In this document: positions 36,701 through 50,313 of the stretch, in pieces | Layout of the letters: each line of letters begins with the position of its first letter | Numbering within the stretch: the first letter of the stretch is position 1 | Position numbers and translations under genes: made by a program | Notes under the pieces: generated by a model | Databases searched by the model: none | Told to the model about the DNA's origin: nothing | Seen by the model: the letters and a program-made list of their open reading frames with translations, nothing else | Source: Neospora caninum Liverpool | Lineage: Eukaryota > Apicomplexa > Conoidasida > Eucoccidiorida > Sarcocystidae | DNA: 64,000 bases | Assembly: GCF_000208865.1 (NCBI RefSeq) | Contig: NC_018390.1 | Span: 3,614,270 to 3,678,269 of the forward strand | Reading direction: 5' to 3'

Positions 36701-39700
36701 GGACGGAGAACGAAAACGACTCTTTCACAGGACACATGAAAAGACCGAAAGAGTAGTGCGCACACGGAAAGAGAAAACCCCTTCGAGTTCTTGCCCCCCA
36801 CAAGTGAAAAGAAAGGCCAACAGAATACAGAACAAAACGACTGTGCTGCCGATCGTTCACCCAGCACAAGCGACGCTCCTTCCAGCCGAGACTATGAGAG
36901 AAACCAGGACAGGCAGAGAAAGCAACTGAAAGGTAAGGGAGGTTCTTCGTTTCCTTGAAGATACACGAGGCTTCTAGCTGAGACTCGTGCGCCCCACGCC
37001 CACAATTCTCTCCCTCTGTCTCGGTCGACAGCTGTCTTATCTTATTTTCTACCTCGATTTCCGAAGAAGAATTCCACACGCATTCTAGTTAGAACTTCAG
37101 AAGACAAAATTATAGGAGGCAACGTAGGCGTGGGGCCTCACTGGAAGACTACACACTCGGGTTCCGCCGAGGAACGTTCAGCTCTCTGCTCTACCTCTCA
37201 CCTTCTCCGGGCGAGCACAGAAGGGAAAAGCGTGGTTGCGTTCAGTTAGAGAGATGCAGTGGAGGCGATGGGTTGCTCATATTGCTCTGGAACGGAGTCT
37301 ATCATGACGGCCTAGAGCTGCTGTTTTCCTTCTCGGTGTCGCCCGAGACCACCAGCCTCGGGAAAAACCCTGCGCACCACCGGAGCTTCTGGAAAAGAGA
37401 CTTGCTGCTCGACCTATGGGCACAGAGAAAAACACACCTTCTGCGTGTGTCTTTTCCCTCCTCGGTCCTGGGGAGTCCCGTGCAAACTAGAAGCTCAGAG
37501 TCGCGCGGGATGTCTTGCTCATCCGAAAGAAAACAGCCCCTTGGGAAGACGATAAATCTGCTGACGAAAAGCATCGAGAGACAACACCGCAGCCTCAAGC
37601 TCGGAAACGTGACGGGAGCTCCTCAAAAATCTAGCTTTTGTCTGCTGTCGTCTCCCTAGACCCCTGTCCGTTTCGGTGTGTGCCCTACGCAAAACAGACG
37701 CAAAAGGCAGTTGGTACAAAATACACGTTGAGGCACATGGGGGAAAACAGGAAATGAGCGACACGCCACACCAGGAGCAGTGAAGATTCGAGTGTTTCGT
37801 TCGGCTCACCCCCTGCAGATCAGCGACCTAGTACACACAAGACGCGGCAAATGAAGAAAAGAAGTGGACCGCTCTCGATGTGAAAATACACAACCGGCTC
37901 GGGGAGGCAAATGTGAACAGGAAGGACTGGGCTCCGTCTTTGGTGACCTAACTATGACTGTGGCGATCGTCTGCATCTGTATCCTAGGTTCCGTACGTTG
38001 GGCGCCGGTTCCTGCATCAGTCTCCGTTTTTGAAAAACGAGCACCCGTCTACCTCTTCTCGTTTCCTTGTGGCTCTTTGCTGCCTTTTGAAGATTGACAT
38101 AACGCTCTGTTGGACTCGATCGTCCTCTTGGAGACGTTCCCAGCCACGCATATGGGGCGGGATCCACCAGTCCCATGTAGTTCTAAACCACCTTCCGCAT
38201 CATTTAAGATCGTCAAATAACACGACCACTGGACGTTAAATGGCATGACACTTGTCTAAACGCCGTGTCATCTGACGTTCTCAGGGATCATCGTATCGTG
38301 TGCAGATCTCTCCACATCCATATCCACACATAAACGGGGTTCCATCTCCTCGACGACTGCTGCCAGCTTCGTCATCTGGAGGATTCTAGCTTGCTAGGTC
38401 AACGCTAGAAAAGCGGACCTGCCTAAGTTGATAGCGCGGACACGGTGGGACCAACTCGACAAGGGAGGCGCCACCCCAACATGCATTCCTATCTCACTGC
38501 TGATAACTGGAGGAACGGGCATGTATATATATAAATATATATGTGTATATATGCGTACATATATACAATTAGATACGTAGGACATCAGTGCTCTTCGGTA
38601 AATTTAAGAAAACAAGTTACACCGGGTGCGCTTCCGTCTGTCTCCGGGAAGACCGCCTCCGGCTTTATGCGTGCTTACCTAAGCACACATCTGCTCTAAG
38701 AGTGGGAAAAGCAAAGCTGTCTTCTTGGCATCGGAAAGAAAAGTGTGTTTTCCGAGTGTGAATGGGAAGCAGACGGTGGTTCTGTTTAGAAAACGCAGTC
38801 GCTGCATCCGTGTGAGGAAACCCAACTTTCCAGAAAAGCTCTATTTCTGGCCAGCGACACTGACAAACGCTTCTTCATGCGCGGAGATACCCTAGAGCCT
38901 CCAATTCCCTGATCGATTAATTGATCGACATGCAACCTTATACGAGTTACTCATGATGCAAACGCATATGTAAATATGCATTTGTTTATTCCCATCAACA
39001 CAAATATATGTGCAGATCCGTAGGCCTACGCGCAAGCACGAGCATGTGCAGGGTATAAAACCGTTGCCCATTTTGTCTCCAATTTCAAAGGCCGCAAAAA
39101 GCGTAACACTGTCGGAAACAGTCGAGTCTTTTGGCTCTACAGCCGCTCCATTCTTTTGGTAGATCTTCGTCCCCCCAAATCTACTAACGAGGGACGAGAA
39201 CGAGTCGAAGAAACTGCCCTCCGTGCAGACCGTTTTCCTCGTTCCAGGTTTTTGTGCGAAAAATCCGTTCCTCTCTACTTTTCTTCGCCGTCTTCCTGCA
39301 CGTTGTCTCTGTGTTATCCTCCCAGCCTCTCTCTTTTCTTTTTCCTTCACGTTCCCCGGCCTTTGTATCCTCGCTGTTCCCCGTTCGGCTCCTCTCTCGG
39401 GATACTTTTGCTGCTTTTCCCCCGCGCATGCACGTGAAAACTTTTCAGATCCACTCAGGCTGCAGCCATATCCTCTTCGCGTCACTTACAGAGACCTGCA
39501 CCGACAAGAAAGCACAACACAAAGCAACATACAGCCCGTGACAACGCACACACAGATGTGTAGGCTTACACAGGGATACACAGGTACACGATTCTTTACA
39601 CTGAGACACCGATGCACGGAGACCGCATTAGTTATAAGCTGTTGCTGGGGAGTGCGTACTACGAGTTGGACTGCTGATATAGATCGTCACTGCTGCACAG

Positions 39701-40066
39701 TTCTGCCTTGATGTCTTTCCGCGTGCGTCAGGGATGTGGAGACGTGAGCAAACCGTACCAAAACTTTGGCATCCCTGCGCATGCGCTCGTCGATCGTTGT
39801 GAAGGCGCCTCTCGCGCAACTCATCGACGACGACGTCTCCCGCTGAGGTTCGCTGCGCCGCTCGAATCGCCTCGTCGGACACAAGGCGCATACAACTAAA
39901 TCCACTGCTCAGAACGGAGCAAATGACACAACAAAAAGACCGGCTGTACATACACACGAGCTGCCCCACATACACACGACCTGCCGAAAGTCAGAAATCT
40001 GTTCTCAACGAAGCTTCTCCACAAACGCTTTTATACAATTTCACTTGGTGAGCATACATATACCCG

Positions 40067-40097
<31 letters not shown>

Positions 40098-40209
40098 CCA
40101 TGCAAAGAGGGGGAGATAGATGAAGCGATAAAAATCGGTTTTGTTGCCAAACACGTATCTAAGAGAATAGATGATACACACACGTGTATTCCGTCACATG
40201 TGCATAACG
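33709..40209. other. Long spacer upstream of SPT and downstream of the HEAT-like gene
   Basis: This 6.5-kb stretch holds the 5' flank of the upstream SPT copy and the 3' flank of the large minus-strand gene. Much of 33950-38000 is purine-rich on +, which agrees with minus-strand leader and trailer sequence. There are TA runs at 38521-38572 and 40069-40097 and a duplicated palindromic 20-mer near 36070-36117. An open stretch at 35322-35723 (+) starts at a non-ATG codon and has no motif, so I do not call it. Confidence 0.5.
36070..36117. repeat. Duplicated 20-mer containing a perfect palindrome
   Basis: The unit atttacacaggtatacctgc occurs at 36070-36089 and again at 36098-36117. Each copy contains the perfect 12-bp palindrome caggtatacctg. 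The 8-bp spacer is gcatgcat with an adjacent gcgcatgca. Two spaced palindromes are a possible binding-site pair for a dimeric DNA-binding protein. Confidence 0.85.
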
Positions 40210-43200
40210 TTATAGGTGTATGTAGACACAGGCTTCCGTAGGAACGAATTGTGCTTTTCTTCGCTCGGGATCCAGCTCGCCAGCACGGGCGACGAAATCT
40301 GGGGGAAAGGCGCCTTCTGAAGCCTTCCGGTTTCCTGTTGTTCGCTTACCGGGAAACGGTCCACTCGTTGCAGCGTCCATACAGAGGGGAAACGTGACGC
40401 GTGCTCTCGCCCGATTGCCATCCTCTCGCTCCACTGTGTGGACGCGAAAGAATTGCGTTCTCGTTGTCTTCAGTGCGTTCGGCCTTCCATCCAAATCGGG
40501 AGAAACGCCGGGGTCCGCAACAGACCCCGCGGTGTCTGTACATCTGGATTTGGAACACAGGCGTCCTGACTCACTGCACTGTTGCCTGCGCCGGCTAACT
40601 GCCGCCTTGCGCTCCCGAATCCACTGAAGACCGCCAGCGCGACGGTTGAAGGCAAGTTCCGCACCAGGAGCGAAGAGAGGCACGACGGCGGATGAAGCAG
40701 GAGAGATCGAGAACCTACGAGGCCGTTTGCGAATGTACGAGACCTTCCAGTCGTCACTTCCACTCGAATCGAGCCAAGATGTCCTTTTCCGCGAAGGACG
40801 TGGACTCCCGATACACTCGGAGGCCGAAGCACGCGCAGCACAGGAACCGAGAGAAGCAGTGCCCGTCTGACCTGGCGGGTTCCGCGAGATAGGCTGGGCA
40901 TATCTGCGTTCTGGAGAGAAAGCGCCACGTGCTTCGTGTTTCTGTTTCAAAAGACATGTCGCCAAAGAGCTTCCTTCGCAGCGCTTCTCTCTGCCTCCGC
41001 ATCGACTCCACAGTTCTACCACGCCGCCGCCAGGAAGTGTCCATCCGCCGGACCACGTTTCCGCGAGGCCTGGGCCAAAGCGGGCGCGGCTGCTGCGTTT
41101 GTCTTCGGGGTTAAAGCGACAAAATGGCGAAAGCGTATTCCTCGAGGTCCCTGCCAAAACGGCGCGAACGAGCAAAGACGGCGGCTGTCGGGGAAAAGGC
41201 GCAAAACTGTTCGCTTCACCTGAACCTCGCGTCCCCGTCGTCTTTGCTCTGTCCCTCGCCCCCTCGGATTTCCCGGCGCAGCTTGCAGTCTCGACGGCGT
41301 GCGACGCAGGGCGGCACGCGAGAGAAGGCGACGAACCGGCAGACGAGACGCGAACCTGGAAGCCTTCACTCTCCTCGTCGCTCACAGACTGCCCAGTTCT
41401 CGCGGTCACCTCAAGAGGCGTCGGTCCCCGAACACAGAGAACCAGTTCCAGATCTCGAGAGCTCTTTCGCGCTCCTGGACCTTCGCGTGCCCGAGATGCG
41501 TCCGCCGTCCTGGCCTCGCCCGACAACTCCCACAGACCGCCTCGTTTCCCTTCAAGGCCACGTCCAGCTGTTCTTCCCGACTGGAGACAGCAGACACCCC
41601 GAACTTGTGCGCCCAGCTGTGAGTTCGTCCGGGAATCCCCGGTATCGGCGTCTCCGCCTCTTTCACGTTCTGGCGCGGCCAAGCGTCGCGCGTGCGAAGC
41701 TTCAGCGACGCTCGCCCCTCCGCTCGCTTCGCCCAGAGAGAACAGATCGACCGTCGCTTCCAACCAGACAACCGCGCCCTTGCTGCACGAGAAGCGGAGG
41801 GGCCGGGGCACCAGACTCGCGAGAGCCTCGGCGACGAGCAGCCGTGACATGTCCGATCCAGCGAGGCCTGCGCCGAGCGCCAGCTTGCCGGAGGAGTCGT
41901 AGAACGGCGAGAAGACGCAACTCGACCGCAGAGACCGCCCTTCGCGAGGGGGAGGGTCGCGCCCCTCCACGGGAAGTAGCGCCGCGAGGCCAGTCGACGC
42001 AATCACGCTCTGGTGCATGTACGCCTCCAAGGCGATTTCCCAGTTCGGACACGCCAGAGACACGGCGAAGGGAAAGGAGAGCGAAGAGAGCGAGATGGCG
42101 AGAGAAGACGCCGCGCGCGTCTCGGTGGTGACTCGAGAATGCCCACTCGGAGCGCCGTGCGCTTCCCAGGCTCTCGGCAGACGCCCGGCGAGGCGACTGT
42201 CTCCCTGCAGACCTTCGGGGCACGTGAAGTCGCGGAGAAAGGAAGCGCGGGAGAGAAGACCCAGCAGACGCGAGTGCGGGAGGAGGTCGGGGGGGCTAAT
42301 GAACAGGGACGGAGACGCCAGCAGAGCCGTCGCGGCAATCGCTTGGAGCCGACTCGACACCAGAACGTTGCGCCACACGCAGAAAGAGCGGGGGAGACTC
42401 GCAGCGAGAGAGGCCGGGGACGCGCCGGCCTTCCGAGCTCGGACATACATCCGCGCGAGAGAAGACAGCGACAAAGCACCCGTGCGAGAAACTGGAGCGA
42501 GAGCAGCTGAAGAGTCCTTTCTCTCTGATGGCAAGTGGGATGCGCGCCGCTGTTTGCTCCGGAAACGCGACAGCGCGAAAAACAAGAGACTGCGTTCGCG
42601 AAGAAAGGCCTCGCGACAGAGCATGCGGATGAGGCACGACCAGGCGGGAGGCCGGAGTTCCAGGGTCCGTGTGAGCGGTTCGGTTGCTGTCTCGCTCTCG
42701 TCGCCTCGGTTCAACAGACTTCTCCACGACGACTCGTCCTCCGCTCCCCACACACCGGGCTCTTCGCGTTCTCCATTCTCCGCCAACAGCCCGCCGAAGC
42801 TCGCCTCTCGCTCTCTTCTCTTTTGCTGGCCGCCGAGCAAGAAGGAAAAGCAGGCGGGGGAGAGAGATCTCTTCCTCGCCCTCGCGGCGTCGTCTTTTGA
42901 GGCCCAGGTGCTCGCCCGGATCGTTAGTTGGGCTCGAACGGGTGCGGCCGCCGAAGGGAGACAAAGTGACGCACCAGGCCTCCGTCGAACAGAAACCGCC
43001 AACTGCGACGACTCCCGCTTCACCGCGAGACTGCCTTCCTGACCATCATGGACACCAGAAGAGGCAGGGCGGGGAGACGAGAGGAAGGAGGGTGCCGGTG
43101 GCGACGGGCCAGCGAAAAGCGACTCCTTCCCGTTCGAGGTCGGCGCAGTCTTCGACGCAGACTTGCTCGCATTGAGAGAGGAGAAAGAAAAGAGAGAAAG

Positions 43201-46200
43201 GCGCGGACGCTTCGCCGCTGGCTTTCCCAAGACGGTGCCGTCCTGGATCGGACTGTCGGGCACTGTGGTGGCGCCGAGTCGTTTCCGAGCACTCTCTGCC
43301 TCTTCGTCGTGAGATTCGCCCTCCCTCTTTGCTCTCTGCGTCGCTCTCGCGCGACCTCGCTCTCTCTCCAGGACCGCCAGAACCAGCACATCGGAGAGAG
43401 ACGTCGAAGGGAGAAGGGGGAGACGAGTCGGCCGATCGCAGTCAGTTTCGCGGTCGTCGCCGTCGCTTGGGCCACTCGCCGCTTTTGTCTTCGGGCAGGA
43501 AGCCTGGTTCTTGGCCTTCGCGTTCCAACTCTTCTCGCCGCTTCCAGGAGACCGCCCCGGACCCGCCCGTCCACCCTTCTTCCTGGTTGCCGCTCGTCTT
43601 TCCACGAAACGGAACAGCCGCTCCTCCTCGTCCTCGAAAGAGGCGAGAGAGAAGAGACTCTCCACAGGCCGCGAGGCAGCGAGAGCCCCCGAAGCGCTCT
43701 GAGAAGAGGCCTTGGGGCCTCGGACGAGCGGCGAAAACGGAAACGAATGCGGAAGCGCGAGGACCGGTCGCATGCTCCGCATCGCCTGTCGACACGTCCC
43801 TGCGCGACAAGGAATTTCACTGTGAAGAAGTCGCCACAGTTCGCTATTCAACAACGTGGGAACCGACGAGGACAAGTCCTGTTTCGTTGCTCCGCTCGCC
43901 CTCGCGCGTCTTGATAAGGTGCGGTCCAGGAGGGAGAACGCCGCAGCCGGCGGGCTTCCTGGGTCTTCCCTCTCCCCAAAAAGGCGCGAAAACGATCGTT
44001 TCTGCGTCGCGGGGCGTGGGAACCTTTTCTCCAGACGACGCGGCAAAAAGGCTTCGAGCCGGAGACCAAGCGGACCATCTTGAAGGCTGCATTTCTTCGT
44101 TTCTTCTCCAGATTCGACCGACATATCGGAGTCTCGCCTCTGAAGCGCTGGGGGGGGTGGGATTGGGGTGCCCGGATCTGCAGCCTGGCCGCGAATCTTG
44201 GCTCCGGCGTCAGCATCTCCGAGCACCAGGTTAGGAGAGCAGCCGGAGTCTAACCTTCTGCCTGGCTGCTGCGAAAGTGCGTCCCTTTCCGGTCTCTCTT
44301 CTTCGTCTTCTAGGTGGCTAAGGAGACAATCAGCTGCTGCCAGTTGGCGTTCGATGGAGTCCGTGGGCAACACATGCTGGAGGGCGAGAGAGAACTGGAG
44401 GGACGTTTCGGGCATGCTCAGCTGGACGTCGAGAGGAAGGACTCGGACCAGTCGATTGTCTTCTGCTTCTCTCTGTTTCTTGAGAAGAAGGCTTGGAGAC
44501 AGAAATACCTTTCTCTCGGGACCAACATTCGCCTTCGTTCTCCCTCCCTCGTTTGTCGCGTCTCCTTGCTCTCCTTCCTCGGGACTGGTGCGCCTTCCTG
44601 CTGGCGAGGCGAGTGCAGAGTTTTGCGCTTCGTCCTGGCCTCTCTTCTGTCTGAGACCAAACAGGGTGTCTCTTCGCATAAGAGGCAGGAGACGGAGCTC
44701 CCACGCTCTCCGTCCCCAGTTGGTCGCGAGAGCGAGCTCTGTTCGTTTCCTCAGACTCGGTGGGGCAAGAATTCTGAAGACGTGGAGCATTTCTTCTTCT
44801 TTCTCTCTCTCCTCTTCCCGGGTCTTCTCTGTCAAGTTGCGGCGCGTCCCATCTCCGTCTCGCCCGCCCGTCTCCTCGCGCTGCGCAATCTTGTCCCAGA
44901 GACCATGGTACGCTGCAAAGACGACCTCGGCGACGCAAGCTGCGATTTCGTGCTCATCTTCGCGACTGTACGGACACCGGAGGAGGCCCTGGACTTCGAC
45001 TTTGCGCCCGCGGGCATTCAGCGTTTGGCACAGTGGCAAGGTCCGCAGAAAGATCATTCTTGTCGACTTCTTCTTTGCATGCAGCAGAGGGAAAATCGCT
45101 CGACGAAAGGCTCCGTCTCGCAGGGGAATGGTGAGGGAGAGCGGGGGGAGAATGGCAGCCGCTGCAGCTTGGACGGTCTGCCTCTGGTCGGAGAGGTAGT
45201 CCCAAATGAGGAGTTGAACCGCCTGCGGAAACGCGTCGCTTCTGGGCTGGGACTTTCGCTCGCTTTCCGTCACGGCGCCGGCCTGCGTGTAGCTCTCCAG
45301 CAGACGAAGGAGAAGCACAAACGCTGCCTGCCGCACGCGAAAGTCGCTATCGTCAAGCGAGAGCAGCAGCCAACCCACAGGCAGCGGCAACTGGGAGATC
45401 TCCGCCTGAAGCTCCTGGCCTGCCACGGTGTGGCGGGCCCGATGTGCGCTCTCGCCCTCGCCAGCTAGCACCCCTGCGACCGCCAGGCGCAAAGAAGACG
45501 CCGAGACTCTGGTTGGCGAGGTCCCAAGAAGCTTCTGATACGCCGTCTTTGCCGCCAGGGTCGCCCTCTCGGTTGCCGCAGCCAGGTCGGTGTGGAGGAG
45601 AATCCGAAGACGAGCGAGCGGGCTCGAAGTCGTGGGAGGAAACGACGGCCGCTGCAGAGAGGCGAGCGCCATCTCTTGCGACATGTACGGCACCAGAGAG
45701 GTCAGAGCAGCAAGGGCCGCGAGGCGGCCAACGGTGGAGCCGTCCGCTGAGGAGACGAGACAGAGGAACGAATCGGCAGGCACGGCGAAGTCAGAGAGGA
45801 CGGAAAGAACACGGGCACAACGTGCGAACGCCTGCGACAGGTCTGCGCCCTCATAGCCCCGAGCTGGAACCTGTGCGCTCCCTTTGCTTCTCGAGCCCCA
45901 CTGGTGAGACGCTTTTTTTGAAGCGTCGCGGGAAAGGAGCGAACGCGGCGGCGGGCTCCTGGCTGCTCCGCCATGTGCAAAGCACCGGATCTGCGTGTAA
46001 CGTCAGCCCGGGAGGCGTCCTCGACCAGACACAGCGAGGCGTTCTTACCTGTCATGTGCGCCAGAAGAACGAGACAGCATCGGACGACAGTGGAGGCGCC
46101 TTCGCACGCTTCTAATTCTGCCTCTGTCCAGCGCACACCGCCTGCTTCAACGACACCCGGAAAACTTCCTCGTCCGCAGCCACTTCCTTCGCGCTTCGGA

Positions 46201-47921
46201 AAACTCTTTCCCTGCTTCGCTTGGGCCGCGATCTCCTCCCTCGCCCGACTCGCCACATCGAGCACGACCGCCGGACTCTTTGCTGCCTCAGACGCCAGCC
46301 GTTTTCTGTTTCGTCTCCCCGACTTGTTTTGCGTGAGAAGCGCCGCGAGCGTCGCGGGACCTGTGCAGACAGCGCCCACTGCAGCGAGCTCCGCCACGAG
46401 AGATAAACACCGTGCAGCTGCACACCGATCCGCGACTTCGGCTGAGGTCAGTAAATCCCCCGCAATCAGATGAAGCAGGGAGACGCGGACACTCATGAAG
46501 AGGCAGTCCAAACCGGGAGGCGGAAGCGAACCGCCTGAGAAAGACACAGGGGACAGAGTCTGCATCCCGGAGGAACCCAGAGTGTCGGTTGAAGAGCGGC
46601 TAGCGCAGCGAGAAGGCGATGAAGCTGCTGAAAGAAATGCTCCACGTCCAAGCCACTGGAGAAGAGTCTTTTTTGAGTGACGGAGGAGAGCATTCAAAGC
46701 CTCTACACTTTGAAGTTGGTGAGCAGGTCTGTCGTCCAGGAGACTCGGCATCAGCTGCTGCATGAGGGCAACATGCGCAATGAGACGAGGAACGACCGGA
46801 ACAGGTGCTTGGCCGCTCTCTGTCGCACCATCGGCGCCTCTACATTCTTCCCCCTCGTTGGTTCCGCCGTCTGCCATGTTCTCTTCAGACAGAGCTCCTT
46901 CTGCGCCGTTTTCCTCCTGCTGCCGGCCGGTCCCCAACAGGGTCCGGTGAGCTCGGATTCCAGCGTTCGGTGGAAAGGCCTCGCCCCTTGTGCCTCCAGT
47001 GGCGTGGGAAGGAGACGCTGAGCCGAGAGGTAAACGCGTGCCAGCGTCAATGAGGGTGCCATCGAGAGCGCTCTCATTGACGCCCGAGGTCAGGAAATAG
47101 ACGAGGCCTCCCCCTGGCATTCGCGCATGCGACAGCGGATAGCCCGCCGAGCCAGGGGGAGCAGCAAACGCAGGGAGCGCCTGATGCACGCGGCCTCCAG
47201 AGGAGACACCGACGGAAGCAGTCCACCTCAACGAGCTGGCTGTCGCCGCCAATCCGGAGACGCCGGTGGCCAGGGAAAAACTGGGGGGAACAAAGGCCAC
47301 GGGAGTAGCGACAAGTGAAGATGTGGAGGGAGTCAACTCCGAGGGGAAGACAAACCCAGTCGTAAGGCCCTCAGATTTACTTTTCTGCCCCAGAAGCGCG
47401 GCATCAAGATGCACGCCAGGCCACGTAGGGACAGCGCCCGGGACTGGCCCTCCACCCACCTGGGCAGGCGGGGGCAAAATGAGAGGACCAGGCTCATGAG
47501 GCACTGTCTTTCGCAGTTCACGGATATCGACATATTGGTGAGGACGGCGAGACAACAGGTCGGGGCGAGAGACAGTTTGTTTCTGTGCTCGGCCGGGTTC
47601 CGGCAACGAAAGGACCTTGATTCCGGACGCAGTTACCGAACCTCGAGTTCGGTTCCCGGTCGTTGGAAACGCACTCGCCTCAGAGTTGCCTGGCGCCGTG
47701 GCAGAACTGCCTCCGCGAGAAACACTTTCTCCCCGTGACGGCTGGCCCTGCGGAGACGCGTGACAACGAGCGGCAGAAGCGGGCGCGGCTACCTGCGGGA
47801 CTGGGAGAATCTGGGGGAACCCTGGGCCTGGTGGAGCGCTAGAAGGCACCTGGTCGCGAGAAGACTCTGGAGGAGCGCCCGGTGCAGTGGACGAAGCAGA
47901 CTGTGCCTCCTGCCCCGCCAT
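40210..47921 (-). CDS. Large Pro-rich and helical-repeat protein, function unknown (2 exons, ~2501 aa)
   Basis: Exon 1 runs 47921-46049 and exon 2 runs 45842-40210 on the minus strand. They join at phase 1 through a GTAAGA donor and a gggcgCAG acceptor, giving 7506 nt with TAA at 40212-40210. The start ATG (MAGQEAQ) is the first in frame. Residues 1 to ~330 are rich in Pro, Ser and Gly. From about residue 355 onward there are successive amphipathic helices, such as LDCLFMSVRVSLLHLIAGDL, LAALAALTSLVPYMSQEMAL and GWLLLSLDDSDFRVRQAAFV, that look like HEAT/ARM repeats. Later parts are long, charged and low-complexity with Arg/Ser/Glu-rich stretches, including several bipartite basic patches. Short ordered islands recur, for example NWEIALEAYMHQSVIAS. 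An Integrator-4 or similar HEAT scaffold is conceivable but unproven. The last ~200 residues are weakly ordered, so a further 3' intron is possible. Confidence 0.82.
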
Positions 47922-50313
47922 ATGTCTGAGTTTTATGAACCGCGCTGCACACGTCGTCGCGTCGTGACAAAACGCCTCGCCGCATCCAACTGGCACGCGT
48001 GCGTGACTTCAAAAAGTGGCCGCTATGCGAATGAAGAATTCAACAGAAACACACGAAAGCAAACCAGTCATCTCCAGGGCACGGACTCGCCGCTGGAGGG
48101 GCCAGGTCGCTCTGACATCTCAGTCCTTGGGTGCGACAGGCGGCGCGTAGAGGATGAGACAGATTCGCTGTTGTGAAAGCGGAGCGACCCACTCTCCCAA
48201 TCAGCCTGCATCGCCGTCGGGTGTACCGACAGCCGCAGGGAGCGAACTGCGCGCGTTCTTCGCACCCCCCGCTACGGCTCGCTTCGGGCGGATTCTCTGT
48301 CCCGTCCGCTGGCCACCCTTCGGCTTGGAGTTTTGTGTGGTGAAGGCGGCCAGCAGAAAAAATATAGGGCATTACCGAAGTCGTCCAAGCGCTAGCTCGA
48401 CGCACGAATTCCTCCGTCTGTTGCAACCGAACGGGTGAACTGACGAGACAACATGCAAAGCCCCGCCTTTTGGCAGGCACGAACGGCCTGGCACGAAACA
48501 AACGAGGACCGCTCTTGCGCTCTGTTCATCTTAGCGGGAAGCCACGTTGCAAGCACCCGATACAAGAGAAAGACTTTCGCAGCAATACATGTGAAATTGA
48601 CTCTTTCCTCGGCCCCTCTCCACAGCAGAAGGCCCGGTTTCTTCGCACTCGTCTCGCGTTGATGATTGGAAGGTGTGACGTCCCAAATGGCGACGATACG
48701 GCCTCGACATCAACTGATTCAAATACAGCTCTTTGATAGGCAAAAGGTTCCCTGATGTATACCGTTCTGAGACGGCGTGGAGTCCGCAGAATGTGGATAG
48801 CAATACTAGACAAACCCTACCTCGTTTGAGTGCGGCCGCCTTAACGGGCTCGGCATTCAAACGGCCTTGTTCCCCGCTCTGTAGAATATTTTACTTGCGC
48901 CGATAGAAAACACTTTACATATATATATATATGGAAAGGGACAGTGGTTAGCTGCTACGAAGCGTGGAACAACAGCCTTTCCTGAGCCCAGGGGCTGTTG
49001 ATGCATGCAGGAGCTGGCCGCATGCGAGGATGATCTGGGAATGAACTGGGTAACCATGGACTCGGTGACAACAGGGAACAACTTCTGTCGCTCCTTGGTA
49101 CAAGGTACACCAACGGGAGCGATGGTGAGTGGCTCGGTGAATTTCGTCTCTTGTTGTAAGGCTGGTTCATCGACAAAACTTTTGGATGGGTCTCCATAGC
49201 ATTGGGTCATCGGTAGATGCCGGTTTTTCAGCTTCGGCGAGTCCCCCAACGCTTCTAAATACTACGCCTGCGGAACCGACTCCATGCTACTGCCCCCACA
49301 AAAGGTACTTTTTCCCAGGATGCATCTGCGGCAGTTCGGGGTGAATTTGCTTTTTCCGTGCACACCATACTAATGGTATATGCGTGCGTATGGTGTAACA
49401 GCTGGGCGGCTACCGTTGACACCAGTAAAGTCACAGATACGCTCCGTAACAGCATCCGGAGCTCACGATTTGTGCCTCACGAATCTCAAGATTTCATATG
49501 GCATTGGATCCAAGTGTTGACGTGTTTGCCGCACATCCGAAAACGAGTCCTGAACTCTTGAGAGGAGAGGAAGGGCGCTGAAATGTGACCACAATTTACT
49601 GGCCGTTCCCCGTTAACGGGGCGAGCAGCAGCTTAACTTCGCAGGAGAGTCCAAGGCAGTCCCACTAGAAAAAAAAACCACCGGTCAGATACGAAAGAGA
49701 CTGAACCTGCGGTTTTGTGTATACGGGATTCGAGCCAATCCGCTACTGTTGCCAGCTGGTGGGACGCTGGCCGATTGTATGTACGTCGTTGCAGCACGCC
49801 CTCCAGAGGGACGCTCCAGAGAGGGAGGTGGGAATTGCACTGAGTCCTATGAATTGGACTGATTGACCGTTCTATGCGGAGCCCATTATCAAAGGGGTAT
49901 TGCCCATGAAGCGATTATGTGACCCAGAACATCACCTGCCCTCTCAGCAGCAGAAAGAAGAACCCCAACAGAGCCAAATCCACGCCAAGCAGTTGTTAGG
50001 TTTCATCCAATCAAGTAGAAGTAATGTGCATCGAACTAGCGTCACCTGAGACACGGAAAATAGTAAACCCCAACAGATGTCGTCGGTTTTGGTTTTAGTC
50101 GGAGCCCCGGTACTTGTGTGAATCAAGACAGCAAATTTTGCATACGCATCTCATCAAGCGGAGTCTTCTGCGGCGGTAGCGACGTTCGTTGGTGGCGATG
50201 CGATATGATGCCATCTCAGCTTTACTGTGAAATATGTATTGATGTGGGAAGTCGGCCTGTATATCACACAAGAATCATGCTGAAGCGTATGCGAGTAGAG
50301 CATACGCGGTTAT
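47922..50313. other. 5' flank of the HEAT-like gene and unresolved spacer
   Basis: The first ~600 bp should hold the promoter and leader of the minus-strand gene. Between 48880 and 49560 both strands stay open for long stretches: 49249-48857 on minus without an ATG at its start, and 49005-49199 on + from ATG. I cannot connect either to further exons with matching phase, so no gene is called. A short TA run lies at 48916-48932. Confidence 0.4.

Noticed and set aside
42017..43042. 341-codon + strand open frame antisense to the same exon
   Set aside because: Same reason: composition mirrors the minus-strand codon use, and the sense protein is the better explanation.
44168..45468. Long + strand open frames of 340-385 codons inside the HEAT-like gene
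   Set aside because: They are antisense shadows of a GC-rich coding exon on the minus strand, with Arg/Ser-rich composition and no splice logic or family resemblance.
49700..49780. tRNA-like sequence (a GGCTCGAATCCC box on the minus strand)
   Set aside because: The T-arm stem does not pair and no acceptor, D or anticodon stems can be drawn around it.
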